From Granulicoccus phenolivorans DSM 17626 = NBRC 107789 = JCM 15570 (GTDB lineage Bacteria > Actinomycetota > Actinomycetes > Propionibacteriales > Propionibacteriaceae), in contig NZ_AUHH01000011.1 in assembly GCF_000423085.1 (NCBI RefSeq), positions 38,606-102,605 of the forward strand: DNA of 64,000 bases. The letters are read 5' to 3'. This document shows, piece by piece, positions 45,839 to 54,325 of this stretch; within the stretch, counting starts at the first letter, position 1; each line of letters starts with the position of its first letter. The translations under genes and the position numbers were made by a program. The notes under the pieces are model-generated. The model saw only the letters and a program-made list of their open reading frames with translations, did no database searches and had not been told where the DNA came from.

Positions 45839-47091
45839 GAATCCTCCCGATTCGAGCTGCTGGTGGGGGTCGCGAACCACTGCACGACCGGGCGGGCCGG
45901 CCGCCAGCCGTGGTAGCGGCCGATCCGGTCGAGCTGTTCGACCCCGATCCGGGTGATCTCACCGCCGTGGCGGGCCTGGGACTCGTGCAGCAGCACTTCG
46001 GTCTCGACGGTGACCGCGTGCACCACGATCCGGCCACCGGGCCGCAGCACGGCCCAGCAGCGCTCGATCAGCTCGCTGCCGGCTCCCCCACCGACGAAGA
46101 CGGCATCCGGTGCTGGCAGGTCGCTCAGCGCGGTCGGATCGCCGGCATCGGCGTCGACGATCCGCACCTGGTGACCGACGCCCAGCCGTCGCGCGTTCGC
46201 CTCGGCCCGTCGGGCCCGGTCCGGGTTCCGCTCGATCCCGTAGGCCATCGCGCGCGGATGCGCCCGGCACCACTCGATCGAGATCGACCCGGCGCCGGCC
46301 CCGATGTCCCACAGCACTCCCGGGCCCGGTCGCAGCATCGCCAGCGCCCCGGCGCGGACCTGCCGCTTGGTCAGTTGGCCGTCATGGTCGAACACCTCAT
46401 CGGGCAGTCCTGGTGCACTGCCCAGCGGGATCCGGTCATCGAGGCGGCAGTCCACGCAGACGATGTTCAGTCCCGGGATTGCCGGCACTCCGGGACCGTC
46501 GGCGGACCAGGCATCGGCCCGGAGGTCGAGCCGGGATTCCGCGGGCGTAGCGAGGTCGCCGAGCACCGTCAGCGCCGATCCGCCGTAGCCGTCCTCGGTC
46601 AACAGCGCCGCCAACTCGCCCGGGGTCTGCGGGCCGGTGGACAGCACGATCAACTTCTCCCCCGGCGCCAAGTGGCGGCGGATCCGCTGCGGATCCCGGC
46701 CGACGACGGTGACCACGACCGATTCCTCCGCCGACCAGCCCATCCGGGCCCGGGCGTACGCGACCGAGGAGATGCCCGGGTGGATCCGCACCGCCGCGGC
46801 GCCGAGGAACTCGATCAGGGTGCTGCCGATACCGGAGATCAGTGGGTCGCCCGAGGCCAGGACGACCGCCCGGCGATCCCCGATCCGCGCCAGCAGATCG
46901 GGCAACCCGGCCCGCAGCGGGGAGGGCCAGGGCAGGTCTTCGCGGCCGGGTCGCGGGGCCAGCATGGCCAAGTGACGGGCCCCGCCGATCACCACGTCGG
47001 CGCGCTCGAGCAACTGCCGTTGCGCCGGTCGCAGGGAGTCCGGACCATCGGCCCCGATTCCGACCACGTCGATCCCGACCTCTTCATGCAC
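45835..47091 (-). CDS. cobL: Precorrin-6B C5,15-methyltransferase (decarboxylating), CbiE-CbiT fusion
   Basis: Bifunctional methyltransferase of 418 residues. The N-terminal CbiE half (1-205) has IDVVGIGADGPDSL, VVLASGDPLISGIGSTL, IHPGISSVAYARARMGW. The C-terminal CbiT half (about 225-418) has LPDEVFDHDGQLTKRQVRAGALAMLRP and the SAM loop WDIGAGAGSISIEW, then DAVFVGGGAGSELIE. It methylates C5 and C15 and decarboxylates the C12 acetate. GTG 47091 is chosen because TAGGCT ends 6 nt upstream, predicting a leaderless message for cobL-cobM. Confidence 0.96.
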   Translation of the reverse strand: MHEEVGIDVVGIGADGPDSLRPAQRQLLERADVVIGGARHLAMLAPRPGREDLPWPSPLRAGLPDLLARIGDRRAVVLASGDPLISGIGSTLIEFLGAAAVRIHPGISSVAYARARMGWSAEESVVVTVVGRDPQRIRRHLAPGEKLIVLSTGPQTPGELAALLTEDGYGGSALTVLGDLATPAESRLDLRADAWSADGPGVPAIPGLNIVCVDCRLDDRIPLGSAPGLPDEVFDHDGQLTKRQVRAGALAMLRPGPGVLWDIGAGAGSISIEWCRAHPRAMAYGIERNPDRARRAEANARRLGVGHQVRIVDADAGDPTALSDLPAPDAVFVGGGAGSELIERCWAVLRPGGRIVVHAVTVETEVLLHESQARHGGEITRIGVEQLDRIGRYHGWRPARPVVQWFATPTSSSNREDS

Positions 47092-47097
47092 CCCGAC

Positions 47098-47103
47098 AGC
47101 CTA
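47098..47103 (-). promoter_or_regulatory. -10 box of a predicted leaderless transcript (cobL-cobM)
   Basis: Minus-strand TAGGCT ends 6 nt before GTG 47091; no ribosome binding site. A TTGACA at 47132-47137 on the other strand may be the -35 box of the divergent chelatase gene. Confidence 0.5.
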
Positions 47104-47214
47104 CGGGCCCGCGGCCGCCCGCCGGTCATGTTTGACACCGGCGGAACCGGAGTGAGAAGATCGACGGCGGTATCCCGCAACGCCGAGCCACGGTGATCAC
47201 AGATCAGGAGCCCA

Positions 47215-49269
47215 GTGACCCGCTTCCCCTTCGCCGCAGTGGTCGGTGCCGACGACATGGCGCTGGCCCTTCTGCTGACCACCATTTCCCCGAGCGTCGG
47301 TGGCGTGCTGGTCCGGGGCGAGAAGGGCACCGCGAAGTCCACGATGGTCCGCGCCCTGGCCGAACTGCTTCCGGCGCAACAGGTGGTCACCGGCTGCCGA
47401 TTCGGCTGTGACCCGGCCGCCCCCGATCCCGGCTGCCCCGACGGCCCGCACCCCGCCGACGCGCCCGCGACCCGCCGCGCGGCCCAACTGGTGGAACTGC
47501 CCGTCGGCGCGACCGAGGACCGGGTGATCGGGTCGCTGGATCTGCAGTCCGCCCTCGGGGAGGGCCGGGCCAGTTTCGAACCCGGCCTGCTCGCCCGGGC
47601 GCACCGGGGCCTGTTGTACGTCGACGAGGTAAACCTGCTGCACGACCACCTGGTCGATCTGCTGCTGGACGCGGCCGCGATGGGCCGCAACACCGTCGAA
47701 CGCGACGGGGTGTCGGTCTCCCACGCGGCCCGGATCGTGCTGGTCGGCACGATGAATCCCGAGGAGGGCGAACTGCGCCCCCAGCTGCTGGATCGCTTCG
47801 GCCTGACCGTCGAGGTGTCCGCGCCGCGCGATCCGGCGGTCCGCGCAGAGGTGGTCCGGCGGCGGATGGCCTTCGACGCCGATCCCGAGGGGTTCGTCGC
47901 GGCGTACGCCCCGGCGCAACAGGACCTGGCGACCCGGATCGCCACGGCCCGGGAACTGCTGCCGCAGGTGACGCTGTCCGGGGCGGCACTGATCAAGATC
48001 GCCGAGGTCTGCGCCGGCTTCGAGGTCGACGGGATGCGCGCCGACATCATGACCGCCCGGGCCGCGCTGGCCCACGCCGCCTGGTCCGGACGAACCGCCG
48101 TGACCCGCGCTGACATCCGGGCCGCGGCCCGACTGGCCCTGCCGCACCGGCGCCGGCGCAACCCCTTCGACGCCCCCGGGTTGGACGAGGATCTGCTGGA
48201 TCGCCTGCTCGGTGACGACGACCCGGAGCCCGACCCCGAGCCCGAACCGGAGCCGGACGCCCCCGACCCGACCGAGCCCGACCCGACCGAGCCCGACCCG
48301 ACCGGCCCCACTGACGGCGCCGACGGCGATCGCCCCGACGGGGCACCCGACCCCGCCGGTCCCCGACCCGAATCCCCGGCCGACCGGGGTCCGGAACCGG
48401 CTGAGCAGCCGACGTCCGGCGACCCGGAGCCCGGTGCCGGCGCCACCGTCCCGGTCGGGATCGCGCCGCCCGGGCAGGCGTACCGGACGAAGCTGTTCAC
48501 CGCCCGCGGGATCGGTTCGGGCCAGGCCGGTCGCCGTTCCCGGGCGCTGACCAGCCGGGGCCGCCGGATCGGCGCCACCACCCACGCCGAGGGCCCGGTC
48601 CATCTGCCGGCCACGATCCTCGCCGCGGCCCCGCACCAGCAGCGGCGCGGCCGGCAGACCCAGATGCTGTTCCGCCATTCCGATCTGCGCCGGGCGATCA
48701 CCGAGGGCCGGGAATCGAACCTGATCCTGTTCTGCGTCGACGCCTCGGGATCGATGGCCGCCCGGCGCCGGATGGAGGCGGTGAAGACCGCGACCCTGTC
48801 CCTGCTGCTGGACGCCTATCAGCGCCGGGACAAGGTCGCCCTGGTCAGCTTCCGCGGCTCGACCGCCGAACTGCTGCTACCGCCGACCGGGTCGGTCGAT
48901 GCCGCCGCGCGCCGCCTCGCCGACCTCCCGCACGGTGGCCGTACGCCGCTGGCCGAAGGTCTGTGGCAGGCCGCACAGGTGCTGCGGACCGAGCGGATCC
49001 GGGATCCGAAACGACGCCCGTTGCTGGTGCTGATCACCGACGGGCGGGCCACCAGCGGCCCCGACGCCCTGGCCCGGGCCGATCGGGTGGCCGACCTGTT
49101 GCGCGAGCAGCACGTGGACTGCCTGGTGATCGACTGTGAGTCCGGCCGGCTGCGGCTGGGCCTGGCCGGCCGCCTCGCCCACCGACTCGGTGCGGACCAT
49201 GTCGCCCTGGAATCGGTCGGCGCCGACCAGATCCTCTCGGCGGTCGCCGCCCACCGGCCGGCCGCATGA
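47215..49269 (+). CDS. ChlI-ChlD (BchI-BchD)-type fused chelatase subunit, putative CobN partner
   Basis: Protein of 684 residues. The AAA+ domain (1-320) has FPFAAVVGADDMALALLL, Walker A RGEKGTAKST (K41), Walker B LLYVDEVNLL and LVGTMNPEEGELRPQLLDRFG. An acidic Pro/Asp/Glu-rich linker with DPEPDPEP and TEPDPTEPDPT repeats spans about 335-425. A vWA integrin-I-like domain (about 500-684) has the MIDAS motif D509-A-S-G-S513 and LVLITDGRAT. This is magnesium-chelatase I/D architecture in one chain; with CobN in the region and no cobS or cobT, it probably drives cobalt insertion. GTG 47215, with CAGGAG upstream. The stop overlaps the cobB start (ATGA). Confidence 0.93.
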   Translation: MTRFPFAAVVGADDMALALLLTTISPSVGGVLVRGEKGTAKSTMVRALAELLPAQQVVTGCRFGCDPAAPDPGCPDGPHPADAPATRRAAQLVELPVGATEDRVIGSLDLQSALGEGRASFEPGLLARAHRGLLYVDEVNLLHDHLVDLLLDAAAMGRNTVERDGVSVSHAARIVLVGTMNPEEGELRPQLLDRFGLTVEVSAPRDPAVRAEVVRRRMAFDADPEGFVAAYAPAQQDLATRIATARELLPQVTLSGAALIKIAEVCAGFEVDGMRADIMTARAALAHAAWSGRTAVTRADIRAAARLALPHRRRRNPFDAPGLDEDLLDRLLGDDDPEPDPEPEPEPDAPDPTEPDPTEPDPTGPTDGADGDRPDGAPDPAGPRPESPADRGPEPAEQPTSGDPEPGAGATVPVGIAPPGQAYRTKLFTARGIGSGQAGRRSRALTSRGRRIGATTHAEGPVHLPATILAAAPHQQRRGRQTQMLFRHSDLRRAITEGRESNLILFCVDASGSMAARRRMEAVKTATLSLLLDAYQRRDKVALVSFRGSTAELLLPPTGSVDAAARRLADLPHGGRTPLAEGLWQAAQVLRTERIRDPKRRPLLVLITDGRATSGPDALARADRVADLLREQHVDCLVIDCESGRLRLGLAGRLAHRLGADHVALESVGADQILSAVAAHRPAA

Positions 49270-50657
49270 GCCGGCCGCTCCCCCGGTTCGTGATCGCCGC
49301 CCCGGCGTCCGGACACGGCAAGACCACCGTCGCCTCCGGCCTGATGGCCGCCCTGCGGGCGCGCGGGCGCAGCGTCGCCCCGTTCAAGGTCGGCCCGGAC
49401 TACATCGATCCGGGCTACCACACCCTGGCCACCGGGCGCGCCGGGCGCAACCTCGACCCGGTGCTGTGCCCCGGGGACCTGATCACCCCGCTGCTGCTGC
49501 ACGGCAGCCGCACCCCCGAGCCGGCCGATCTGGCGGTGATCGAGGGCGTGATGGGTCTGTTCGACGGCCAGCTCGGCACCCAGGGGTACGCCTCGACCGC
49601 GCACATCGCCCAGCTCACCGGATCCCCGATCATCCTGGTCGTCGACATCTCACACACCTCCCGCACCGTGGCTGCCCTGGTGCACGGCCTGGCCACCTTC
49701 GAACCGGGGCTGCACATCGCCGGGGTGATCTTCAACAAGGCCGGCTCGGTGCGTCACAGCGACGAGGCGGTCGCGGCGATGGCGGCCACCGGCGTACCGG
49801 TGCTGGGGGTGTTGCAGCGCGATGCCGGGATCACCGCACCGTCGCGGCATCTGGGGCTGGTTCCGGTCGCCGAACGTGACCGGGCGGAGGAGTCGCTGGG
49901 GCTGCTGGCCGAGCAGATCGCCGGCGCGATCGACCTGGCCGCCGTGGAACGGATCGCCCAGCAGGCGGCCCCGCTGACCGGTACCCCGTGGGACCCGGCC
50001 GCGGCCGTCGCCCGGATCGGTGACTCCGCCCCCGTGGTCGCGGTCGCCGCCGGGCGGGCTTTCACCTTCCGCTACCCGGAGACCACCGAGTTGCTGACCG
50101 CGACCGGCTGCCGGGTGGTCGAGTTCGATCCGCTCACCGACCCCGACCTGCCCGCGGGCACCAGCGGGCTCTACCTGGGCGGCGGCTTCCCCCAGGTGTA
50201 CGCCGAGTCCCTCGGCGCCAACCACGCTCTGGCCGACACCATCGCCGCTCGGGTCGCCGCGGGTCTGCCCACCGTCGCCGAATGCGCCGGCCTGCTGTAC
50301 CTCAGCCGCACTCTGGACCGGCAGCCGATGGCCGGCGTCCTGCCCACCGACGCCGCGATGCACCGCCGGCTGACGCTGGGCTACCGGACCGCGATCGCGC
50401 CGGCGGACACCCTGGTGGCCCGGGCCGGGGAACGCCTCCGCGGGCACGAGTTCCACCGCACCCGCACCGATCCCGGCGCCGGCCCCGATCCGGCCTGGCT
50501 GCTCGACGGCACCCCGGAGGGCTTCTCGCTGGCGCCCACCGGCGTACCAAGTGTCCATGCCAGCTATCTGCACACCCATTGGGCCGGCCACCCGCAGTCG
50601 GCGTACCGTTTCGCGACGGCGGTCTTCGCCCACCAGAACACAGGAGTATCCCGATGA
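49266..50657 (+). CDS. cobB: Hydrogenobyrinic acid a,c-diamide synthase
   Basis: Glutamine-dependent amidotransferase of 463 residues (CobB/CbiA). The N-terminal dethiobiotin-synthase-like domain has FVIAAPASGHGKTTVASGLMAAL (P-loop) and FKVGPDYIDPGYH, LAVIEGVMGLFDG. The C-terminal GATase domain has the nucleophile C340 in TVAECAGLLYLSR and a late HASYLHTHW with the catalytic histidine. It amidates the a and c side chains, preparing the substrate of CobN. Overlaps by ATGA both upstream (chelatase) and downstream (cobA) make a tight three-gene unit. Confidence 0.95.
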   Translation: MSRPLPRFVIAAPASGHGKTTVASGLMAALRARGRSVAPFKVGPDYIDPGYHTLATGRAGRNLDPVLCPGDLITPLLLHGSRTPEPADLAVIEGVMGLFDGQLGTQGYASTAHIAQLTGSPIILVVDISHTSRTVAALVHGLATFEPGLHIAGVIFNKAGSVRHSDEAVAAMAATGVPVLGVLQRDAGITAPSRHLGLVPVAERDRAEESLGLLAEQIAGAIDLAAVERIAQQAAPLTGTPWDPAAAVARIGDSAPVVAVAAGRAFTFRYPETTELLTATGCRVVEFDPLTDPDLPAGTSGLYLGGGFPQVYAESLGANHALADTIAARVAAGLPTVAECAGLLYLSRTLDRQPMAGVLPTDAAMHRRLTLGYRTAIAPADTLVARAGERLRGHEFHRTRTDPGAGPDPAWLLDGTPEGFSLAPTGVPSVHASYLHTHWAGHPQSAYRFATAVFAHQNTGVSR

Positions 50658-51622
50658 GCCTCGACGTCGATGTGGCCGGACGCCAGGTCCTGATCACCGA
50701 CTGCACCCCGGCGACCATCGCCACCATCTCGTCGCTGCTGGCCGCCGGTGCCCGGGTGAGCGTCCGCGCCGGCGAACTCACCACCTCGGTGCGGGACCTG
50801 GTCGAGCGGGGCCTGATCGCGCACGTCCCCGACGCCGATCCCGCCGCGTTCGATGTGGTGCTGAAGACCCGGGCGGTCGCGGCGCCGGCGCCCCCGTCCG
50901 GGCGCGGCGAGGTCGTCCTGGTCGGCGGCGGCATCGGCGATCCGGACCTGATCACCGTCGCCGGGCTGCACGAACTGCGCAGCGCCGAGGTCGTCGTGCA
51001 CGACCGGCTCGCGCCGCTGGCGCTGCTCGAGGGGCTGTCGGCCGAACTGATCGACGTCGGGAAGATCCCCCGGGGCGAGTTCACCCCGCAGGAGCGGATC
51101 AACCAGGTGCTGATCGAGCACGCCGCCGCCGGCCGGAAGGTGGTCCGGCTCAAGGGCGGCGACTCCTTCGTGTTCGGCCGCGGCGGGGAGGAATGGCTGG
51201 CCTGCGCCGAGGCCGGGATCGGCGTACGCACCGTGCCCGGGATCTCCTCGGCCATCGCCGCCGCCGAACTCGCCGGGGTCCCGGTCACCCATCGCGGCCT
51301 GAGCCAGGGCTTCACCGTGGTCTCCGGACATGTCGCCCCGGGGGATCCGCGCGGAGATCTGGACTGGGCGGCGCTGGCCCGCACCGGGACCACGCTGGTG
51401 ATCCTGATGGGGGTCGGTACGCTGCCGAAGATCTGCGCCACGCTGATCGAACACGGCCTGTCCCCCGACACCCCGGCGATCACCGTCGCCGACGCCGGGC
51501 TGCCGAGCATGCGAACGATCCGGGCCCCGCTGGCGGAAATCGCCGCTACCGTGGAACGAGAGGGCCTCGGTGCTCCCGCAGTCACCATCATCGGGGCGGT
51601 GGCCGGGCTCCGGCTGGAGTGA
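50654..51622 (+). CDS. cobA: Uroporphyrinogen-III C-methyltransferase with vestigial N-terminal dehydrogenase domain
   Basis: Protein of 322 residues. Residues 78-322 are a complete SUMT: VVLVGGGIGDPDLITVAGL, VVVHDRLAPLALLEGL, RLKGGDSFVFGRGGEEW, TVPGISSAIAAAELAGVPVTHRGLSQGFTVVSGH. It methylates uroporphyrinogen III twice to precorrin-2. Residues 1-75 look like the start of the CysG/Met8 NAD domain (VAGRQVLITDCTPATIATISSLLAAGARVSV... ELTTSVRDLVERGLIAHV), but the GxGxxA loop reads TDCTPATI and the rest of that domain is absent. This remnant probably cannot oxidise precorrin-2 to sirohydrochlorin. ATG 50654 overlaps the cobB stop, with AGGAG upstream. Confidence 0.94.
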   Translation: MSLDVDVAGRQVLITDCTPATIATISSLLAAGARVSVRAGELTTSVRDLVERGLIAHVPDADPAAFDVVLKTRAVAAPAPPSGRGEVVLVGGGIGDPDLITVAGLHELRSAEVVVHDRLAPLALLEGLSAELIDVGKIPRGEFTPQERINQVLIEHAAAGRKVVRLKGGDSFVFGRGGEEWLACAEAGIGVRTVPGISSAIAAAELAGVPVTHRGLSQGFTVVSGHVAPGDPRGDLDWAALARTGTTLVILMGVGTLPKICATLIEHGLSPDTPAITVADAGLPSMRTIRAPLAEIAATVEREGLGAPAVTIIGAVAGLRLE

Positions 51623-51650
51623 GCCGCACCGCGGTCCGGGGCAGGCAAGA

Positions 51651-52154
51651 ATGAGATCACCCAGGTACGTCATCGTCGGAGTCGTGGCGAAGCAGTCGCC
51701 CGACGTGGTGGCCGGCGCGGCCACCTTCGCCGAACACTTCGACGCCGAACTCGTGTGCGTCAGCGTCGATGCCTCCCGCTACCCGATCGAACGCCATCCC
51801 GACGGCACCGTCACCGCCGCCTCGATCGACTCCGACCTGGCCGACGACGGGGTCCTCCACTTCGACGAGGTCATCCGGACCCGGATCGCCGAGGTCCTGG
51901 CCCAACGCCCGGTCCGCTGGAGCACCCGGGCGCTGGCCGGCAACCCGGCCAAGGAGCTCTCCCGCATCGCCACCGAACTGGCCGCGACGATGATCGTCGT
52001 CGGCACCCGCAATGCCGGGCTGCGGGGATCGCTGCGGGAGGTCATCAACGGGTCGGTGGCGGTCCAGCTCGCCCATCGCCAGCATCGCCCGGTGGTGGTG
52101 ATCCCGCAGCACCCGGTGGACGCGGACCTGTCCCGGCGCGGTGGCACCGACTAG
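51651..52154 (+). CDS. Universal stress protein (UspA family)
   Basis: Single-domain Usp of 167 residues. YVIVGVVAKQSPDVVAGAATFAEHFDAELVCVSVD is the first strand-helix unit; the ATP-binding signature G-x2-G-x9-G-(S/T) is present in VGTRNAGLRGSLREVINGSVAVQLAHRQHRPVVVIP. A central insertion (RYPIERHPDGTVTAASIDSDLADDG) is unusual. Binding of ATP is likely; the role is unknown. It starts 28 nt after cobA and overlaps the start of the first crcB by 14 nt, so it may respond with the fluoride channels rather than with B12 synthesis. Confidence 0.88.
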   Translation: MRSPRYVIVGVVAKQSPDVVAGAATFAEHFDAELVCVSVDASRYPIERHPDGTVTAASIDSDLADDGVLHFDEVIRTRIAEVLAQRPVRWSTRALAGNPAKELSRIATELAATMIVVGTRNAGLRGSLREVINGSVAVQLAHRQHRPVVVIPQHPVDADLSRRGGTD

Positions 52155-52635
52155 TCCCGCATCGATGGCCGCCTCCGCCGAGCCCCCGACCGTACCGACC
52201 ACGCCGGCCGCCCCCACGCCGGTGCATCGCCGGCTGTCCTCGCTCACGCTGGTGTTCGTCGGCGGCAGTGTCGGCGTCGCGATCCGGGAGGCCCTCTCGC
52301 TGGTGTTCCCGCCCGTCCCCGGCGGAATCCCCTGGGTGGTCCTGGCGATCAACGTGACCGGGGCGTTCCTGCTCGGATTCCTGCTCGACGCACTCGCCCG
52401 CAGCGGCCCCGACGCCGGACATCGGCGCCGACTCCGGCTGCTGCTGGGCACCGGACTCCTGGGCGGCTACACCACCTACAGCGGGCTGGCCACCGATACC
52501 GCGACCCTGCTGGGCGGCAGTACCCCCGCCGCGGGCCCGGCGTACGCCCTGGCCACGGTGCTGCTCGGCGCGCTCGCCACCGGGCTGGGGATCGTCCTGG
52601 CGACCCTGACCCAGCGCGGCAGGCGCACCCGATGA
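52141..52635 (+). CDS. crcB1: Fluoride channel CrcB/Fluc, first subunit
   Basis: Four-helix fluoride exporter of 164 residues including an N-terminal Ala/Pro/Thr-rich extension of about 35. Motifs: GGSVGVAIREALS, PWVVLAINVTGAFLLGFLLD (conserved Asn), GTGLLGGYTTYSGLATDT (the GGYTT sodium-site loop and following aromatic-serine track). Fluc channels are dual-topology; actinobacteria often encode two, forming a heterodimer. GTG 52141 overlaps usp; ATG 52165 is an alternative start, and neither has a clear ribosome binding site. The stop overlaps the second copy by ATGA. Confidence 0.92.
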   Translation: MAPTSPASMAASAEPPTVPTTPAAPTPVHRRLSSLTLVFVGGSVGVAIREALSLVFPPVPGGIPWVVLAINVTGAFLLGFLLDALARSGPDAGHRRRLRLLLGTGLLGGYTTYSGLATDTATLLGGSTPAAGPAYALATVLLGALATGLGIVLATLTQRGRRTR

Positions 52636-53018
52636 CCCCGCTGCTGTTCGTCGCGGTCGCCCTGGTCGGCGGACTCGGCGCCTGTTGCCGGCTGCTGCTG
52701 GACGGCGCCATTCGCGCCCGGAGCACCGGTCCACTGCCCTGGGGGACCATCGTGATCAACCTGACCGGGTCGTTCCTGCTCGGCCTGGTGCTCGGGCTCG
52801 CCGCCGCTCAGGTGCTCCCCGAACCGGTCCGGCTGGTGCTCGGCACCGGTTTCCTCGGGGGTTACACGACCTTCTCCACCGCCAGCTTCGAGACCGTCCG
52901 GCTGGTGCAGCAGCGGCAGTGGAGCGCCGCCGCGCTCACCGGGCTGGGCGTCCCGGTCCTCGCGACGGCGGCAGCCGCCGCGGGACTGTGGCTGGGCGGG
53001 CTGGACGGGTTGGGCTGA
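52632..53018 (+). CDS. crcB2: Fluoride channel CrcB/Fluc, second subunit
   Basis: Fluc subunit of 128 residues, normal length: VGGLGACCRLLLDGAI, LPWGTIVINLTGSFLLGLVLG, GTGFLGGYTTFSTASFETV with the Na+ and fluoride-path residues (GGYTTFST). Together with the overlapping first copy it should form a heterodimeric channel that lets fluoride leave the cell. No fluoride riboswitch consensus is visible upstream. It converges with bioB 23 nt away. Confidence 0.94.
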   Translation: MTPLLFVAVALVGGLGACCRLLLDGAIRARSTGPLPWGTIVINLTGSFLLGLVLGLAAAQVLPEPVRLVLGTGFLGGYTTFSTASFETVRLVQQRQWSAAALTGLGVPVLATAAAAAGLWLGGLDGLG

Positions 53019-53041
53019 CCGGGTTGGGCTGAGCACGCGGC

Positions 53042-54178
53042 TCAGGCGTTCGGGTCCCGGTCGGTCCCGGCCCCGCGGCGCCGGATCGGCGGGGTCGTGG
53101 CCCCGGCGGCCGACGCACCGGCGCCCGTGGCCGGACCGGCCCCCGCTTCGTCCTGGCCCAGGACCGTGAAGCCGGCGTCGCGGATCATCTCCAGATCCTC
53201 CTGCGCGCCGCGGCCCTCGGAGGTGAGGTAGTCCCCGAGGAAGATCGAGTTCGCCACCTGCAGGGCGACCGGCTGCAGCGAACGCAGATGCAGTTCGCGG
53301 CCCCCGGCGATCCGGACCTCCTTGTCGGGGCAGGCCAGCCGGACCAGCGCCAGGATCCGCAGGCAGCGCAGCGGCGTCAGCTCCCAGTGCCCCTGCAGCG
53401 GAGTTCCGTCGAAGGGCATCAGGAAGTTGATCGGGATGGAGTCCGAATCCAACTCCCGCAGCGCGAGAACGGCCTCGACCAGTTGCTCGTCACGCTCCCC
53501 CATGCCGGCGATCAACCCCGAGCAGGAGGACAACCCGGCCGCGCCGGCCCGGCGTACGGTCTCCACCCGGTCCTGGTAGGTGTGGCTGGTGCAGATCTCG
53601 GGATACCGCGACTCCGCGGTGTTCAGATTGTGGTTGTACGCGTCGACCCCGTGCTCCCGCAGCGTCTCGGCCTGCCCGTCCCGCAGCGCCCCCAGGCAGG
53701 CACAGACCTCGACCCGGGGATGCTGCTGCTTCAACTCATCGACCAGCGCGCCGACCCGGGCGACATCCCGATCCGAGGGGCCGGTGCCGGAGGCGACCAG
53801 GCACACCCGCGAGGCACCACCGGCGATGCCCAGCCCGGCCTGGCGAACGGCCTCAGCGGTGTCCAGCCAGGAGTACTTCAGCACCTCGGCGGTGCTGCCG
53901 AGCCGCTGGGAGCAATAGCTGCAGTCCTCCGGGCACAGCCCGGTCTTGAGGCTGACCAGATAGTTCACCTTGACCGTCGTTCCGAAGTACCGGCGCCGCA
54001 GTGCCGCGGCCGCGGCGACGAGCGCGAAGGTGTCGGCATCGGGGGTGGCCAACACCGCCAGTGCCTCCGCCCGATCCAGCGGCGCCCCACCGTTCAGCAG
54101 CCGGGCGACGATCTCGGCGATGCCCCGCGACTGGATCGGTTCGGCCGGTTTCGCGGGGGCGGTGGGCAGCGTGGTCAT
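53042..54178 (-). CDS. bioB: Biotin synthase
   Basis: Radical-SAM enzyme of 378 residues inserting sulfur into dethiobiotin. The SAM cluster motif C-x3-C-x2-C appears in [12 protein letters not shown]; further signatures are [69 protein letters not shown], and [12 protein letters not shown] with the cluster-2 region. The C-terminal 45 residues are Ala/Gly-rich and extra. GAAGGATG lies before ATG 54178. No bioA, bioD or bioF is adjacent. The promoter contains a BioQ-like operator, indicating repression when biotin is plentiful. Confidence 0.96.
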   Translation of the reverse strand: MTTLPTAPAKPAEPIQSRGIAEIVARLLNGGAPLDRAEALAVLATPDADTFALVAAAAALRRRYFGTTVKVNYLVSLKTGLCPEDCSYCSQRLGSTAEVLKYSWLDTAEAVRQAGLGIAGGASRVCLVASGTGPSDRDVARVGALVDELKQQHPRVEVCACLGALRDGQAETLREHGVDAYNHNLNTAESRYPEICTSHTYQDRVETVRRAGAAGLSSCSGLIAGMGERDEQLVEAVLALRELDSDSIPINFLMPFDGTPLQGHWELTPLRCLRILALVRLACPDKEVRIAGGRELHLRSLQPVALQVANSIFLGDYLTSEGRGAQEDLEMIRDAGFTVLGQDEAGAGPATGAGASAAGATTPPIRRRGAGTDRDPNA

Positions 54179-54214
54179 CGAGCATCCTTCGGGTCGGCAG
54201 CGGTGTTTGTCGGC

Positions 54215-54242
54215 ACCCTAGCAGTTTTTGAACACCGTTCAA
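54215..54242 (-). promoter_or_regulatory. bioB promoter with BioQ-like operator
   Basis: On the minus strand TTGAAC (54242-54237), 16-nt spacer, TAGGGT (54220-54215). The inverted repeat TTGAAC-N3-GTTCAA (54228-54242) overlaps the -35 box and matches the TGAAC-N3-GTTCA motif of the TetR-type biotin regulator BioQ known in other actinobacteria. A bioQ gene is not in the window. Confidence 0.75.
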
Positions 54243-54325
54243 TCCGTGCTGTGCGGATCCCGCCGACGCCGCTTTGCAGCCGTGGAGCAGACTCGGCACG
54301 GGCCATCCTGCCGAGAGGAACTTCG

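Noticed and set aside
51600..51651. Fluoride riboswitch before usp-crcB
   Set aside because: The short gap after cobA does not contain the fluoride riboswitch core, and the space is too small.
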